Assembly: GCA_021795395.1 (NCBI GenBank) | Contig: JAJYPN010000005.1 | Coordinates: 20,189 to 84,188 of the forward strand | DNA from: Pseudomonadota bacterium | GTDB taxonomy: Bacteria; Pseudomonadota; Gammaproteobacteria; Burkholderiales; Sulfuriferulaceae | DNA: 64,000 nucleotides | Reading direction: 5' to 3' | Part shown: positions 38,553 to 48,988 of the stretch, piece by piece | Layout of the letters: every line of letters begins with the position of its first letter | Position numbering within the stretch: position 1 is the stretch's first letter | The notes under the pieces: model-generated | Told to the model about the DNA's origin: nothing | The model's database searches: none | What the model saw: only the letters and a program-made list of their open reading frames with translations | Translations under genes and position numbers: made by a program

Positions 38553-40451
38553 ATGAATAACATGTTCAAAAATATTGCTATCTGGCTGGTCGTCGCATTA
38601 GTGCTCATGACCGTATTCAATCAGTTCAGCAATCATCAGACTACTCAGACTCAAATGGATTATTCGCAATTCATCGATGAGGTGAAACAGGGTCAGGTCG
38701 CCAAGGTAGTGATAGAGAACCACATCATCAAAGGGATTAAAACCGATGGAAAACGGTTCAGCACGTATGCGCCTGCCGACTTCTGGATGGTCTCCGACCT
38801 GTTGAAAAACGGGGTTGTGATCGAGGCAAAACCGGAAGAAGAGCCATCTTTCCTGATGAATATCTTTATTTCGTGGTTTCCGATGCTGCTGTTGATCGGT
38901 GTGTGGGTTTTTTTCATGCGGCAGATGCAGGGCGGTGGCAAGGGTGGCGCGTTTTCGTTCGGTAAAAGCAAGGCGCGGATGCTTGACGAATCCACCAATC
39001 AGATTACCTTTGCCGATGTTGCCGGTTGCGATGAGGCGAAGGAAGAAGTATCCGAGCTGGTCGATTTCCTGCGCGAACCCACCAAATTCCAGAAGCTGGG
39101 CGGTCGCGTACCGCGTGGCGTATTGATGGCCGGCAGTCCCGGTACAGGTAAGACCTTGCTCGCCAAAGCGATAGCGGGCGAAGCGAAAGTGCCGTTTTTC
39201 AGTATCTCCGGATCGGACTTCGTAGAAATGTTCGTGGGTGTCGGTGCTGCCCGTGTGCGCGATATGTTCGAACAGGCTAAAAAGCATGCGCCCTGCATTA
39301 TATTCATCGACGAAATCGATGCCGTGGGCCGGCAGCGTGGTGCCGGCATGGGCGGCGGCAACGATGAGCGCGAGCAGACGCTCAATCAATTACTCGTTGA
39401 AATGGACGGTTTCGAAGGTTCGGCCGGCGTAATCGTTATCGCTGCAACCAATCGCCCGGATGTACTCGATCCCGCATTATTGCGCCCCGGTCGCTTCGAT
39501 CGCCAGGTCGTTGTGCCATTGCCCGATATACGGGGCAGAGAGCAAATATTGCTGGTGCATATGCGCAAGATACCGAGCGCGCCCGATGTGCGCGCCGACA
39601 TACTGGCACGCGGAACGCCGGGTTTTTCCGGTGCCGATCTGGCGAATCTGGTGAACGAAGCTGCCTTGTTCGCTGCCCGCAGCAACAAGCGCCTGGTCGA
39701 TATGCATGACTTCGAGCGCGCCAAGGATAAAATCATGATGGGCGCCGAGCGCAAAAACCTGGTGATGCCGGAAGACGAGCGCCGTAATACCGCTTATCAT
39801 GAGTCGGGTCATGCTGTCGTGGCGTATTTGCTGGACAAGACCGATCCGGTGCATAAAGTGACGATCATTCCGCGTGGGCGCGCCTTGGGTTTGACGATGC
39901 AATTGCCTACCGAAGATCGCTATAGCATGGATCGCGTGCAATTGTTGCAAAATATTTCCGTACTGTTCGGCGGACGTATCGCGGAAGAGGTTTTCATGAA
40001 TCATATGACCACCGGCGCTTCGAACGATTTCGAACGCGCAACCGAGATGGCGCGGCGCATGGTGACGCAATGGGGTATGTCGCCCGCGATGGGTACGATG
40101 GTGTATGGCGAAAATGAAGGCGAAGTGTTCCTGGGGCGCAGCGTGACTACGCATAAGAGCGTGTCCGAGGCTACCATGCAGAAGGTGGACGGCGAAATCC
40201 GCCGTATCATCGACGAGCAGTATGCGATTGCGCGCCAGATACTCGAAGAAAATCGCGACAAGGTGGAAGCGATGGCACAGGCATTGCTTGAATGGGAAAC
40301 TATCGACTCGGATCAGATCAAGGATATTATGGACGGTCTGCCGCCTAGACCGCCTAAACCTCTTGCTCTCGGCTCGGCATCCTTGCCGCCGCCGCAAGGA
40401 GGTGCTACGCCTACGGCGGCGCCTACGGTAACTCCTGCGACCGGAGTGTAA
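38553..40451 (+). CDS. ftsH: ATP-dependent zinc metalloprotease FtsH
   Basis: Membrane-anchored hexameric AAA+ protease that removes misassembled membrane proteins and short-lived regulators. The 632-residue protein has two N-terminal transmembrane helices (about 7-24 and 100-120), the AAA domain with Walker A GSPGTGKT (194-201), Walker [11 protein letters not shown], the pore-loop region, and the zinc site HESGH (416-420). The C-terminal tail is proline-rich. A terminator follows. Confidence 0.98.
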   Translation: MNNMFKNIAIWLVVALVLMTVFNQFSNHQTTQTQMDYSQFIDEVKQGQVAKVVIENHIIKGIKTDGKRFSTYAPADFWMVSDLLKNGVVIEAKPEEEPSFLMNIFISWFPMLLLIGVWVFFMRQMQGGGKGGAFSFGKSKARMLDESTNQITFADVAGCDEAKEEVSELVDFLREPTKFQKLGGRVPRGVLMAGSPGTGKTLLAKAIAGEAKVPFFSISGSDFVEMFVGVGAARVRDMFEQAKKHAPCIIFIDEIDAVGRQRGAGMGGGNDEREQTLNQLLVEMDGFEGSAGVIVIAATNRPDVLDPALLRPGRFDRQVVVPLPDIRGREQILLVHMRKIPSAPDVRADILARGTPGFSGADLANLVNEAALFAARSNKRLVDMHDFERAKDKIMMGAERKNLVMPEDERRNTAYHESGHAVVAYLLDKTDPVHKVTIIPRGRALGLTMQLPTEDRYSMDRVQLLQNISVLFGGRIAEEVFMNHMTTGASNDFERATEMARRMVTQWGMSPAMGTMVYGENEGEVFLGRSVTTHKSVSEATMQKVDGEIRRIIDEQYAIARQILEENRDKVEAMAQALLEWETIDSDQIKDIMDGLPPRPPKPLALGSASLPPPQGGATPTAAPTVTPATGV

Positions 40452-40464
40452 TAGTAGTAACCTT

Positions 40465-40494
40465 AAAAGCCGAGGCGACTCGGCTTTTGTTTTG
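40465..40494 (+). terminator. Intrinsic terminator after ftsH
   Basis: AAAAGCCGAG, loop GCGA, CTCGGCTTTT then GTTTT: a perfect 10-base-pair hairpin 13 bases after the ftsH stop codon and 18 bases before the folP start. folP-glmM therefore needs read-through or its own promoter, which I could not place. Confidence 0.85.
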
Positions 40495-40511
40495 AATGAA
40501 ATCAGGAGTCT

Positions 40512-41339
40512 ATGCAGCTCGTTTGCGGAAAGAAAACACTGGATTTGTCGCGTCCTCGCATCATGGGAATAGTAAACGTTACGCCGGATTCGTTTTCGGA
40601 TGGCGGCCAGTACGCGACGATATCCGCGGCCGTGACGCATTCCCTGCAATTGATTGCCGAAGGCGCGGATATTATCGATATCGGTGGCGAATCTACGCGA
40701 CCAGGCGCCGTACCGGTAGAAATCAAAGAAGAGATGGCGCGTGTTATTCCTGTCATACGAGAACTAAAAGACTGCGATGCAGTGATTTCCGTCGATACGC
40801 GCCATGCCGAAGTGATGCTGGCCGCGCTGGATGCCGGGGCGGATATGCTCAATGACGTGAATGCATTTCAGGGATCGGGCGCGCTGGAGGTAGCGCTCGG
40901 TTCCAGCGCGGCAGTTTGCCTCATGCATAAGCAGGGCGAGCCAAGTACCATGCAGCAAACAATCTATTTCGACGATGTAGTTCAGGACGTTTATACATTT
41001 TTGCAACAGCGCACGGCTCTTTTAATTGCCGGTGGCATGGGGACCGAGCGCATGCTGGTCGATCCTGGTTTCGGTTTCGGTAAAACCTTGCAGCATAATC
41101 TGCAACTTTTGAAGCATCTGGATCGATTGGCTGAATTGAAACTACCGGTATTGGTCGGACTGTCGCGTAAAAGCATGTTGGGAAAATTGACGGGACGTAG
41201 CGTAAATGAACGGGAAGCCGCCGGTATCGCAGCAAATATCCATGCGCTGCAACTCGGCGCACGTATCTTTCGCGTTCATGATGTGGCAGGTTTCCAGGAT
41301 GTTTTGACCGTTTGGCAGGCGATAGAGGACATACAATGA
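40512..41339 (+). CDS. folP: Dihydropteroate synthase
   Basis: Joins p-aminobenzoate to hydroxymethyl-dihydropterin pyrophosphate; the target of sulfonamides. The 275-residue TIM barrel has the signatures [16 protein letters not shown] and [12 protein letters not shown], and [21 protein letters not shown] further on. The stop overlaps the glmM start (ATGA). Confidence 0.97.
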   Translation: MQLVCGKKTLDLSRPRIMGIVNVTPDSFSDGGQYATISAAVTHSLQLIAEGADIIDIGGESTRPGAVPVEIKEEMARVIPVIRELKDCDAVISVDTRHAEVMLAALDAGADMLNDVNAFQGSGALEVALGSSAAVCLMHKQGEPSTMQQTIYFDDVVQDVYTFLQQRTALLIAGGMGTERMLVDPGFGFGKTLQHNLQLLKHLDRLAELKLPVLVGLSRKSMLGKLTGRSVNEREAAGIAANIHALQLGARIFRVHDVAGFQDVLTVWQAIEDIQ

Positions 41340-42691
41340 CCAGACACTATTTTGGGACCGACGGGATCAGGGGAAAAGTGGGTGAAGCGCCGATTACGCC
41401 CGATTTTGTGATGCGCTTGGGGTATGCTGCCGGAAAAGTGCTTGCCAGCGACCATAGTACCCTCGCCGTCGGAGAAAACCCGGTCGTGTTGATAGGCAAG
41501 GATACCCGCGTGTCGGGTTATATGCTCGAAGCCGCTCTACAGGCTGGCCTTTGCGCGGCGGGCGTTAATGTTCGATTGGTAGGCCCCATGCCTACCCCTG
41601 CCGTAGCGTATCTAACGCGAGCCTTGCGTTTGCAGGCCGGGATTGTGATTTCCGCTTCGCATAACCCATTCGAGGATAATGGGATCAAGTTTTTTTCTGC
41701 GACCGGACAAAAACTGGAGGATGCCACTGAAGCCGCGATCGAAGCCGAAATGTTAAATCCGATGAAAACAATGACATCTCGGGATTTGGGCCGCGTCAAA
41801 CGGATAGACGACGCTCCGGCGCGTTATATCGAATTTTGTAAAAGCAGTTTTCCCTTCGACAAGGATTTGCGGGGATTGCGCATCGTCGTCGATTGCGCGC
41901 ATGGCGCGACCTATCATGTCGCGCCTTCGGTATTTCATGAATTGGGTGCGGATACGATCGCGATCGGAAATCAACCCAACGGCAGCAATATCAATCAGGA
42001 ATGCGGAGCGACCAGCACTGCCGCTCTCAGTATGGCGGTACGCCGCCATCGTGCCGATTATGGTATTGCGCTCGACGGCGACGGCGACAGGCTGATGATG
42101 GCAGATGCGAACGGGATCATTTATAACGGCGATCAATTGATCTATGTTATCGCAAGGCACAGACAACAAAAGGGTAAGTTAAAAGGCGGCGTAGTCGGGA
42201 CGCTGATGTCGAATCTCGGCATGGAGCATGCATTGAAGCGTCTCGGTGTGCCGTTTGCGCGCGCCAGGGTAGGTGACCGCTATGTGCTGGAAATGTTGGC
42301 GGAACGCGGATGGCAATTGGGCGGCGAAGCATCCGGGCATATTTTGTGCCTGGAAAAGCATACTACCGGCGATGGTATCATTGCGGCATTGCAAGTACTG
42401 CGCGCGTTGCGCGAGAGCGGTGAAAGTCTGGCCGAATATACAGCGGATATGAAAATGTATCCGCAGACATTATTGAATATACCGGTAGTGAGTCGCGTCG
42501 ATATGGAGCATGAACTGATTCGGCAGTCTGTAAACGAGGCGGAAGCGGTATTGGGCGAAACGGGAAGAGTGGTATTGCGTGCGTCGGGTACGGAACCCTT
42601 GATCAGGGTAATGGTAGAGAGCGCTAATGCGGATTGTGCGAAAAAGGAAGCGGAACGCATTGCAGTTGCCGTAAAAGCGGCTGCTGCCTGA
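41336..42691 (+). CDS. glmM: Phosphoglucosamine mutase
   Basis: Interconverts glucosamine-6-phosphate and glucosamine-1-phosphate for UDP-GlcNAc synthesis. The 451-residue protein has the active phosphoserine loop [13 protein letters not shown] (S108), the metal-binding LDGDGDR, and the C-terminal [12 protein letters not shown]. The start at 41336 overlaps the folP stop by four bases. The pst genes converge on its end with 41 bases between. Confidence 0.97.
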   Translation: MTRHYFGTDGIRGKVGEAPITPDFVMRLGYAAGKVLASDHSTLAVGENPVVLIGKDTRVSGYMLEAALQAGLCAAGVNVRLVGPMPTPAVAYLTRALRLQAGIVISASHNPFEDNGIKFFSATGQKLEDATEAAIEAEMLNPMKTMTSRDLGRVKRIDDAPARYIEFCKSSFPFDKDLRGLRIVVDCAHGATYHVAPSVFHELGADTIAIGNQPNGSNINQECGATSTAALSMAVRRHRADYGIALDGDGDRLMMADANGIIYNGDQLIYVIARHRQQKGKLKGGVVGTLMSNLGMEHALKRLGVPFARARVGDRYVLEMLAERGWQLGGEASGHILCLEKHTTGDGIIAALQVLRALRESGESLAEYTADMKMYPQTLLNIPVVSRVDMEHELIRQSVNEAEAVLGETGRVVLRASGTEPLIRVMVESANADCAKKEAERIAVAVKAAAA

Positions 42692-42732
42692 TCATTTGCG
42701 TGTGACCAGACATGCAGATCCTATCGGCAGGA

Positions 42733-43506
42733 TTATCCGAACTTCCCGGTAATGTAATCTTCCGTTTCCTTTTTGCTGGGATTGGTAAAAATAACGTCGG
42801 TTTTGTCAAATTCCATCATTTCGCCCAGATACATATACGCCGTATAATCCGATACGCGTGCCGCCTGCTGCATGCTGTGCGTGACTATAATGATAGTGTA
42901 GTCGGTTTTAAGTTCGTGTATCAGTTCTTCAATTCGCGCTGTCGAAATGGGATCCAGCGAAGATGCAGGTTCGTCGAGCAGCAATACTTCGGGTTTGACG
43001 GCAATGCCTCGTGCGATGCACAGTCGTTGTTGCTGCCCGCCTGACAGGCTATAGCCGCTTTCGCCAAGCTTGTCTTTGACCTCATCCCAAAGCGCCGCTT
43101 TTTTAAGCGCCCACTCGACACGATCATCCATTTCGGAACGAGTGGGGCTTTCGTATAATTTAATTCCGAATGCAATATTGTTGTAAATCGACATCGGGAA
43201 CGGCGTAGGTTTCTGAAATACCATGCCGATTCGTGCGCGGAGCTTGTTCAGGTCCGTGGCCTTGTCCAGGATGTCTTTGCCATCAAGCAGGATTTGACCC
43301 TCGGCGCGCTGCCCGGGGTAGAGATCGTACATGCGATTGAGGGTACGCAGCAGTGTGGATTTGCCGCAACCGGACGGCCCGATGAAGGCGGTTACCTGAT
43401 GGGCGGGAATATCGAGATTAATATCTTTTAGTGCATGCGCTTTCCCGTAAAAGAAATCCAGATTACGTAGGCTGATTTTAGCGGAGGTTTCCATTAGTGG
43501 GCTCAT
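42733..43506 (-). CDS. pstB: Phosphate ABC transporter ATP-binding protein PstB
   Basis: ATPase of the high-affinity phosphate importer. From the ATG at 43506 it is 257 residues, with Walker A GPSGCGKS (43-50), the ABC signature LSGGQQQR and Walker [12 protein letters not shown]. The start is uncertain: ATG codons at 43557 (inside pstA) and 43494 also fit. Last gene of the pstSCAB operon as seen here; phoU, which often follows, is absent. Confidence 0.96.
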   Translation of the reverse strand: MSPLMETSAKISLRNLDFFYGKAHALKDINLDIPAHQVTAFIGPSGCGKSTLLRTLNRMYDLYPGQRAEGQILLDGKDILDKATDLNKLRARIGMVFQKPTPFPMSIYNNIAFGIKLYESPTRSEMDDRVEWALKKAALWDEVKDKLGESGYSLSGGQQQRLCIARGIAVKPEVLLLDEPASSLDPISTARIEELIHELKTDYTIIIVTHSMQQAARVSDYTAYMYLGEMMEFDKTDVIFTNPSKKETEDYITGKFG

Positions 43507-43516
43507 GGTTGCGATA

Positions 43517-44362
43517 TTAAAAGGATATTTTTTCTTTTTTGAATAAAAAACGGGCAATTATGCTTAAAATGAGCACCGTACCGGTAATGAGCAAGGCCCC
43601 TGCCCAAGCCAGATGATGCCAGTCGTCGTAGGGACTCATCGCCATCTGGAAAATAACCACGGGCAGATTGGCCATCGGTGCATTCATGTCGCTGCTCCAG
43701 AACTGGTTATTCAAGGCGGTAAACAGTAAGGGGGCCGTCTCGCCGCTGATCCGGGCGACGGCAAGCAAGATACCGGTCATCATCCCTGCCTTTGCAGCTC
43801 GCCAGGTGACCAGGGTGACTATTTTCCAGCGCGGAGCGCCGAGCGCGGCCGCTGCTTCGCGCAATGTGTCGGGAATAAGCGCGAGCGTATCCTCGGTGGT
43901 GCGCACGACAACCGGGATCACCAATAACGCGAGCGCGAATGCGCCCGCCCAACCGGAGAAATGCTTGCTGGTGGCAACATATACCTCGTATACGAACAAT
44001 CCGATAATAATCGACGGAGCCGATAGCAGAATATCGTTGATAAAACGGGTAACCGGCGCCAACCAGCCGCGTTGACCGAATTCGGCAAGATAGGTACCCG
44101 CCATGATTCCTATCGGAGTGCCGATCAGCGTGCCGATGACGGTCATCAGTATGCTGCCGACGATAGCGTTGAGCAAGCCGCCGGAATTTCCGGGCGGCGG
44201 CGTATTTTGGGTAAATACATTGAGGCTGAGCCCATGAAAACCGAAACTTAGCAAGGTCCAGAGTATCCAGCCTAATGCCAGCAGGCCAGTTAGCATGGCA
44301 AGTGCCGAAGCGGAAAGGTTGAAATAGTTCAGCAAGCGACGGCGATTATAAATAGTGAACAT
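43517..44362 (-). CDS. pstA: Phosphate ABC transporter permease PstA
   Basis: One of the two membrane subunits of the phosphate importer. The 281-residue protein has six hydrophobic helices and the cytoplasmic [14 protein letters not shown] loop that contacts PstB. Its start is two bases after the pstC stop codon and its stop is 10 bases before the assigned pstB start. Confidence 0.96.
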   Translation of the reverse strand: MFTIYNRRRLLNYFNLSASALAMLTGLLALGWILWTLLSFGFHGLSLNVFTQNTPPPGNSGGLLNAIVGSILMTVIGTLIGTPIGIMAGTYLAEFGQRGWLAPVTRFINDILLSAPSIIIGLFVYEVYVATSKHFSGWAGAFALALLVIPVVVRTTEDTLALIPDTLREAAAALGAPRWKIVTLVTWRAAKAGMMTGILLAVARISGETAPLLFTALNNQFWSSDMNAPMANLPVVIFQMAMSPYDDWHHLAWAGALLITGTVLILSIIARFLFKKEKISF

Positions 44363-44364
44363 GA

Positions 44365-45327
44365 TTAGCTCTCCAGTCCTTCCTGTTTACCCAGTTGCAG
44401 CAGTAGAAGTTTGGAAATGGCCAGTACGATAAAAGTAATAAAAAACAATATCAAGCCTAACTCTGTCAATGCAGACAGATAAAGTGGCCTGGTTGCTTCG
44501 GTGAATTCATTGGCAAGGGTAGAAGAAATCGTATTGCCTGGCATCAGCAGCGAACTGCTTAAATCGTCTGAATTGCCGATCACAAAAGTCACGGCCATCG
44601 TTTCGCCCATGGCGCGGCCGAGGCCTAACAAGATGCTGCCGACGACGCCGATTCTGGCGTAAGGCAGGACTATATGACGAACTACCTCCCAAGTTGTGGC
44701 GCCCAGGCCGTAGGCCGATTCTTTGAGCAGTGGCGGCACAATTTCGAATACATCGCGCATAACCGCAGAGATGAATGGGATAACCATGATAGCCAGAATC
44801 AAACCCGCAGTCAGCACTCCTATGCCCATAGGCGCGCCCTGGAACAAGAAGCCTATGCCTGGCAAGGGGCCAAGTTTGTCGATGAGCCAGGGTTCGATAT
44901 TGTCGCCAAAAAAGGGCGCGAACACAAATAAGCCCCACATGCCGTAAATGATGCTGGGTATTCCCGCCAGCAGTTCTATCGCGATACCCAATGGTCGTTT
45001 GAGCCAGTTAGGAGAGAGTTCGGTTAAAAACAGTGCAATGCCGAAGCTGATGGGAACGCCGATCAGCAAAGCGATGATGGAGGTTACCAGTGTGCCGACG
45101 ACAGGAACGAGGGCACCGAATTTTTGGGTGACCGGATTCCATACAGCACTGGTAATAAAAGGAAAGCCGAATGCCTTGATGCTGAGAAGGCTGCCTATGA
45201 TTAAAGAGATAATGATGCTTAATAATAAAGCGAAAACGATAAATGTAAATAATCTCGTTGCATTGATAAACAATGTATCTTGTAATGCAAACCGTTCGCT
45301 GCGTTGTTCCGAGAGGGAATTCTTCAT
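44365..45327 (-). CDS. pstC: Phosphate ABC transporter permease PstC
   Basis: The other membrane subunit of the phosphate importer. The 320-residue protein has six hydrophobic helices and the permease coupling loop [14 protein letters not shown], plus the [13 protein letters not shown] segment typical of PstC. It is separated from pstS by an 87-base gap holding a long palindrome. Confidence 0.96.
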   Translation of the reverse strand: MKNSLSEQRSERFALQDTLFINATRLFTFIVFALLLSIIISLIIGSLLSIKAFGFPFITSAVWNPVTQKFGALVPVVGTLVTSIIALLIGVPISFGIALFLTELSPNWLKRPLGIAIELLAGIPSIIYGMWGLFVFAPFFGDNIEPWLIDKLGPLPGIGFLFQGAPMGIGVLTAGLILAIMVIPFISAVMRDVFEIVPPLLKESAYGLGATTWEVVRHIVLPYARIGVVGSILLGLGRAMGETMAVTFVIGNSDDLSSSLLMPGNTISSTLANEFTEATRPLYLSALTELGLILFFITFIVLAISKLLLLQLGKQEGLES

Positions 45328-45346
45328 AATTTAGTGTGCAGCATAA

Positions 45347-45374
45347 ATATAGAAGGGAAATTTCCCTTCTATAT
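45347..45374. repeat. Perfect 28-base palindrome between pstS and pstC
   Basis: Two 14-base arms meet at 45360/45361 with no loop; the left arm is ATATAGAAGGGAAA. In the transcript it would form a stem of about 12 base pairs. On the minus strand no T-tract follows, so it is more likely to protect the abundant pstS message from 3' decay, or to weaken read-through into pstC, than to be a strong terminator. Confidence 0.7.
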
Positions 45375-45414
45375 AGTTGGTGGTTTCAAAATTTCAGACC
45401 AAGCTTCAAAGCAA

Positions 45415-46467
45415 TTACCAGATAGCTTTTCCGCTAGTATCTTTAATAGTGCTTGTCCACGTAGCTTCGATCAGCGTGATAACGCTTTTCGGCAACGTTA
45501 CATAATCCAGGCTTTCGGCTATTTTGTCGCCGTTATGATAAGCCCAGTCGAAAAATTTCAGCACGGCTTTGGCGCGATCCGGATTGGTTTGCGTTTTATG
45601 CATCAGGATGAAGGTTGCGCCAGTTATAGGCCAGCTCGATTTGCCCGGCTCATCCGTCAATATTTCGTAAAAATCGCTTACGTGCGACCAGTCGGCCCCT
45701 GCGGCGGCTGCTTGAATATTTTTGGCGAAAGGTGTGACAAACTGCCCTTCCTTATTTTGCATTAAAGTATAAGCCATTTTATTCTGCATGGCATAGGCAT
45801 ATTCAACATAACCGATAGAACCTTTGATGCGTTGAACAAACGAAGCTACGCCTTCATTTCCTTTGCCGCCAACTCCTGCCGGCCATGCGACCGAAGTATC
45901 CGCGCCCACTTTGGTTTTCCATTCAGGACTGACTTTGGTAAGATAATTGGCGAATATGAACGTGGTGCCGGAGCCGTCGGAACGATGAACGACGGTAATG
46001 CGGGACGAAGGCAATTTCAGGCCTTTATTCAATGCGGCAATTTCCGGATTATTCCAGGTCTGTACTTTCCCCAGGTAAATATCGGCCAGGGTTTTGCCGT
46101 CGAGATGTAATTTTCCGGGGCCGATGCCGGGGACATTGACTACAGGAACATCGCAGCCGATAACGGTCGGAAATTGCATCAGGCCGTTTTTTTCCAGTAC
46201 ATCGGGTGCCAGCGGCATATCGGAAGCGCCGAAATCGACGGTGCTGGCCTTGATTTGAGCGATACCGCCACCGGAGCCGATGGACTGGTAATTGAGATTA
46301 ATGCCGGATTGAGCTTTGTACGCCTCGGCCCATTTCGCATAAATAGGATAGGCGAAAGTCGAACCCGCGCCTGTGATTTCAGCGGCAATGCTGTTGGCGG
46401 CCATCGCGCATCCGGTACTTAACAATAAAGCGGCAGCAAGATTGCGGGTGATTTTTTTGGTATGCAT
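45415..46467 (-). CDS. pstS: Phosphate-binding periplasmic protein PstS
   Basis: Periplasmic phosphate receptor that delivers phosphate to PstCA. I choose the ATG at 46467 (GGAG upstream), giving 350 residues with a signal peptide of about 24-28 residues (MHTKKITRNLAAALLLSTG...). The mature part starts ITGAGSTFAYPIYAKW and carries the phosphate-binding residues in GASDMPL and RSDGSGTTF. It is the first gene of the operon and has a Pho-box promoter. Confidence 0.97.
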   Translation of the reverse strand: MHTKKITRNLAAALLLSTGCAMAANSIAAEITGAGSTFAYPIYAKWAEAYKAQSGINLNYQSIGSGGGIAQIKASTVDFGASDMPLAPDVLEKNGLMQFPTVIGCDVPVVNVPGIGPGKLHLDGKTLADIYLGKVQTWNNPEIAALNKGLKLPSSRITVVHRSDGSGTTFIFANYLTKVSPEWKTKVGADTSVAWPAGVGGKGNEGVASFVQRIKGSIGYVEYAYAMQNKMAYTLMQNKEGQFVTPFAKNIQAAAAGADWSHVSDFYEILTDEPGKSSWPITGATFILMHKTQTNPDRAKAVLKFFDWAYHNGDKIAESLDYVTLPKSVITLIEATWTSTIKDTSGKAIW

Positions 46468-46589
46468 ATTCTTTGGATCTCCGTAGGGTTTGTGGGAAAA
46501 TGTCAACAAGCGAAGTTGGTTTGAAAGCTATTGGTATTTGTATGGGCTGCGGCGGTTTGGATCAGAGCGCTACAATCTATGTTAACGGA

Positions 46590-46623
46590 ATAATATTACA
46601 TAAATATGACAAATTTATGATAG
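46590..46623 (-). promoter_or_regulatory. Pho box and -10 element of the pst operon
   Basis: On the minus strand CTATCATAAATTTGTCAT (46606-46623) matches the PhoB box consensus at 16 of 18 positions, and TATTAT (46590-46595) follows 10 bases later as the -10 element. The predicted start of transcription is near 46583, about 115 bases before pstS. This implies induction by PhoBR under phosphate limitation. Confidence 0.85.
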
Positions 46624-46814
46624 CTTTTGTATGAGACTGCGTTCATTTCAAGCTCAGAATGTCTACGCCAGGCAGACATGTCCCTGCCATGGTTGTCATC
46701 ACGGTTGATGTGAGATCGATCGGGTGCGGTATCCTTGTGGTGGTTGACCACCGGCAACCTTCTATCGGGAGCAGGCGGTCATTCTCACTTGTGGCTGACA
46801 GGATAATGTTCGAC

Positions 46815-46843
46815 TTGTAAAATACCGACTTTCATCATATAAT
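46815..46843 (+). promoter_or_regulatory. Sigma-70 promoter of the rpsP operon
   Basis: TTGTAA at 46815 and a perfect TATAAT at 46838 are 17 bases apart, placing the start of transcription about 30 bases before rpsP. Between this and the Pho box (46624-46814) I see no gene, only a short GGTGGTTGACCACC hairpin near 46740. Confidence 0.75.
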
Positions 46844-46879
46844 CTCGCTCTTTTTAATTCAATTGGTTAGGCACTCACG

Positions 46880-47134
46880 ATGGTCATAATTCGTCTTGCT
46901 CGTGGCGGCGCAAAAAACCGCCCGTTCTACAATGTCGTTGTCGCGGATTCGCGCAATCGTCGCGATGGCCGCTTTATCGAACGCGTCGGTTTTTACAATC
47001 CGCTCGCCAAAGCCGGCACCGAGGCCCTGCGTCTGAGTCTGGATCGCGTGCAGCACTGGGTTTCGCAAGGTGCGCAACTAAGCGACGCAGTGACTAAACT
47101 GGTTAAAACCGAAAGTGCCCGCGTCGCCGGATAA
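46880..47134 (+). CDS. rpsP: 30S ribosomal protein S16
   Basis: Small-subunit protein needed for 30S assembly. The 84-residue protein begins [17 protein letters not shown] and has the conserved [19 protein letters not shown]. First gene of the conserved rpsP-rimM-trmD-rplS operon; its end overlaps the rimM start by 20 bases. Confidence 0.98.
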   Translation: MVIIRLARGGAKNRPFYNVVVADSRNRRDGRFIERVGFYNPLAKAGTEALRLSLDRVQHWVSQGAQLSDAVTKLVKTESARVAG

Positions 47135-47624
47135 TCTGGTGGTGATGGGGCGGGTTGCCGCTCCGTACGGTGTCCAGGGCTGGTTCAGGATTCAGACTTT
47201 CAGCGAAGCGCTCGATACGCTGATCGATTATCCGCAGTGGTACGTAGGTCGCGATAACGACATACGAATTTATACGGTCGCCGAGGTCAAGACCCATGTC
47301 AAGGTGTTGATTGCGAAATTGCAAGGCGTGGACGGGCGCGACGCGGCGCTGGCCCTGAAAGGTTGCGACATCGCCGTGGCGCGCCAGGATTTGCCTTCCG
47401 CGCCCGAGGGCGAATATTACTGGTCCGACCTGATCGGTATGAAAGTGGCGAATCAGCGCGGCGAGCCGTTCGGATCGATCGCGCAGATACTGGAAGCAGG
47501 TGCGCACGATGTGCTGGTGGTGCGCGGCGAACGCGAACATTTGATTCCGTTTGTCGGGCAGATTGTACAGGATGTGGATTTGACGGCGCGTACCGTTATT
47601 GTCGACTGGGAGCTGGATTACTGA
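47115..47624 (+). CDS. rimM: 16S rRNA processing protein RimM
   Basis: Binds S19 and helps mature the 30S head. The 169-residue protein begins with GTG at 47115, inside rpsP; no ATG precedes the conserved [17 protein letters not shown]. The C-terminal PRC-barrel ends in [13 protein letters not shown]. Its stop overlaps the trmD start by one base. Confidence 0.94.
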   Translation: MPASPDNLVVMGRVAAPYGVQGWFRIQTFSEALDTLIDYPQWYVGRDNDIRIYTVAEVKTHVKVLIAKLQGVDGRDAALALKGCDIAVARQDLPSAPEGEYYWSDLIGMKVANQRGEPFGSIAQILEAGAHDVLVVRGEREHLIPFVGQIVQDVDLTARTVIVDWELDY

Positions 47625-48385
47625 TGGCGCTGCAAATCGATGCGGTGACCCTGTTTCCGCAAATGTTTGCAGCGGTCAGCGAATGCGGTATCAGCGGCAG
47701 GGCGTTTGCCCGCGGACACGCCGAGCTGCAATTATGGAATCCGCGCGATTTTACCGCGGATAATCACCGCACCACCGACGACCGGCCGTACGGCGGCGGT
47801 CCCGGCATGGTGATGCTGGCGGAACCGTTGGCAGCGGCGCTGGATGCGGCGCAACAGCGGCAGCAGCAAAAAGGCGTGGCGCGGCCGCACCGGATTTATC
47901 TGTCGCCGCAGGGCCGTCCTCTCGATCACGCTCGGGTGATGCGGCTGGCGGAACAGCCGGGGCTGATATTGCTGGCTGGGCGCTACGAAGGCGTAGATCA
48001 GCGATTGCTGGACGAATACATAGACGAGACGATTTCCATCGGCGATTATGTCCTATCGGGTGGTGAATTGGCGGCAATGGTGGTGATCGACGCGATAATC
48101 CGGCAATTGCCCGGGGTGCTGGGAGACGCCGGCTCGGCGCAGCAGGATTCCTTTGTGAACGGCCTGCTCGATTATCCGCACTACACCCGCCCCGAAGTGT
48201 ATCGCGGAGTGACGGTGCCGTCAGTGCTGACCGGCGGAAATCATGCGCTGATACAGCGCTGGCGCTTGCAGCAGTCTTTATTGCTGACCAGAAAGCATCG
48301 GCCGGATTTATTGGCCAAACGCGGTATGAGTGCAGCAGAAACACACTTGCTGGCGGAATGCCGGCAGGATAATCAACCGGATTGA
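47624..48385 (+). CDS. trmD: tRNA (guanine-37-N1)-methyltransferase TrmD
   Basis: Methylates G37 next to the anticodon, preventing frameshifting. From the ATG at 47624 it is 253 residues. The SPOUT knot is visible as [12 protein letters not shown] and [15 protein letters not shown], and [11 protein letters not shown] is the usual N-terminal loop. The frame stays open upstream in rimM but that part is not the gene. Confidence 0.97.
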   Translation: MALQIDAVTLFPQMFAAVSECGISGRAFARGHAELQLWNPRDFTADNHRTTDDRPYGGGPGMVMLAEPLAAALDAAQQRQQQKGVARPHRIYLSPQGRPLDHARVMRLAEQPGLILLAGRYEGVDQRLLDEYIDETISIGDYVLSGGELAAMVVIDAIIRQLPGVLGDAGSAQQDSFVNGLLDYPHYTRPEVYRGVTVPSVLTGGNHALIQRWRLQQSLLLTRKHRPDLLAKRGMSAAETHLLAECRQDNQPD

Positions 48386-48447
48386 GAGTATGAATCCGGC
48401 AACAATAAACCCGTGCGTCAAGCGGCGGCTTGCTCCGTGCGGTAGGG

Positions 48448-48487
48448 CCTGTAAACGGACCCACAGGTCATAGACCTTAATTTTTTC
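48448..48487 (+). promoter_or_regulatory. Candidate attenuator leader before rplS
   Basis: CAGGTC-ATA-GACCT (about 48464-48477) is followed by TAATTTTTT, a small terminator-like hairpin. Upstream GGCCTGT (from 48447) could instead pair with ACAGGTC, excluding that hairpin, an antiterminator/terminator arrangement. The ribosome-binding site AGGAG lies just after the T-tract, so the same fold could also control translation. The terminator stem is only five base pairs, so this is tentative. Confidence 0.35.
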
Positions 48488-48499
48488 AGGAGAAACGCA

Positions 48500-48883
48500 A
48501 TGAATCTGATACAGCAATTGGAACAGGAAGAAATCGCTCGTCTGGGCAAAACCATCCCCGATTTCGCGCCTGGCGACACCGTGGTCGTCAGCGTCAAAGT
48601 CAAGGAAGGCACGCGCGAACGTTTGCAGGCATATGAAGGCGTAGTCATCGCCAAGCGCAACCGCGGACTGAATTCCGCATTCATCGTTCGAAAGATTTCC
48701 GCCGGCGAAGGCGTTGAGCGTACGTTCCAGACGTATTCGCCGCTGGTGGAAAGCATAGAAGTCAAGCGCCGCGGCGACGTGCGCCGGGCGAAACTGTATT
48801 ACCTGCGCGAACGTTCCGGCAAGTCGGCACGCATCAAGGAAAAATTGCCGACCAGCAAACGTAAGGCGATTGCTCAGGAATAA
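48500..48883 (+). CDS. rplS: 50S ribosomal protein L19
   Basis: Large-subunit protein at the 30S/50S interface. The 127-residue protein has the conserved [30 protein letters not shown] and [30 protein letters not shown] precedes the ATG. It follows trmD after a 114-base gap with possible leader structures. Confidence 0.98.
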   Translation: MNLIQQLEQEEIARLGKTIPDFAPGDTVVVSVKVKEGTRERLQAYEGVVIAKRNRGLNSAFIVRKISAGEGVERTFQTYSPLVESIEVKRRGDVRRAKLYYLRERSGKSARIKEKLPTSKRKAIAQE

Positions 48884-48963
48884 GACGGTAAGGTTCAGGT
48901 TGCCGGCGATAATCGGCAGTTCCAGCATCACCTGCGCGGTAGCCGGGATGGTTGGATAGGGAT

Positions 48964-48988
48964 AAGGCGCTTCGGCGCCTTTACTTTT
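48964..48988. terminator. Terminator between rplS and holA
   Basis: AAGGCGC-TTCG-GCGCCTT followed by TACTTTT on the plus strand. The stem is stabilised by a TTCG tetraloop and its right side touches the end of holA, so it may serve both converging transcripts. Confidence 0.75.

Noticed and set aside
39477-40649. 390-codon minus-strand frame opposite ftsH
   Set aside because: Antisense to a certain gene, low-complexity composition with many R and H, no recognisable domain.
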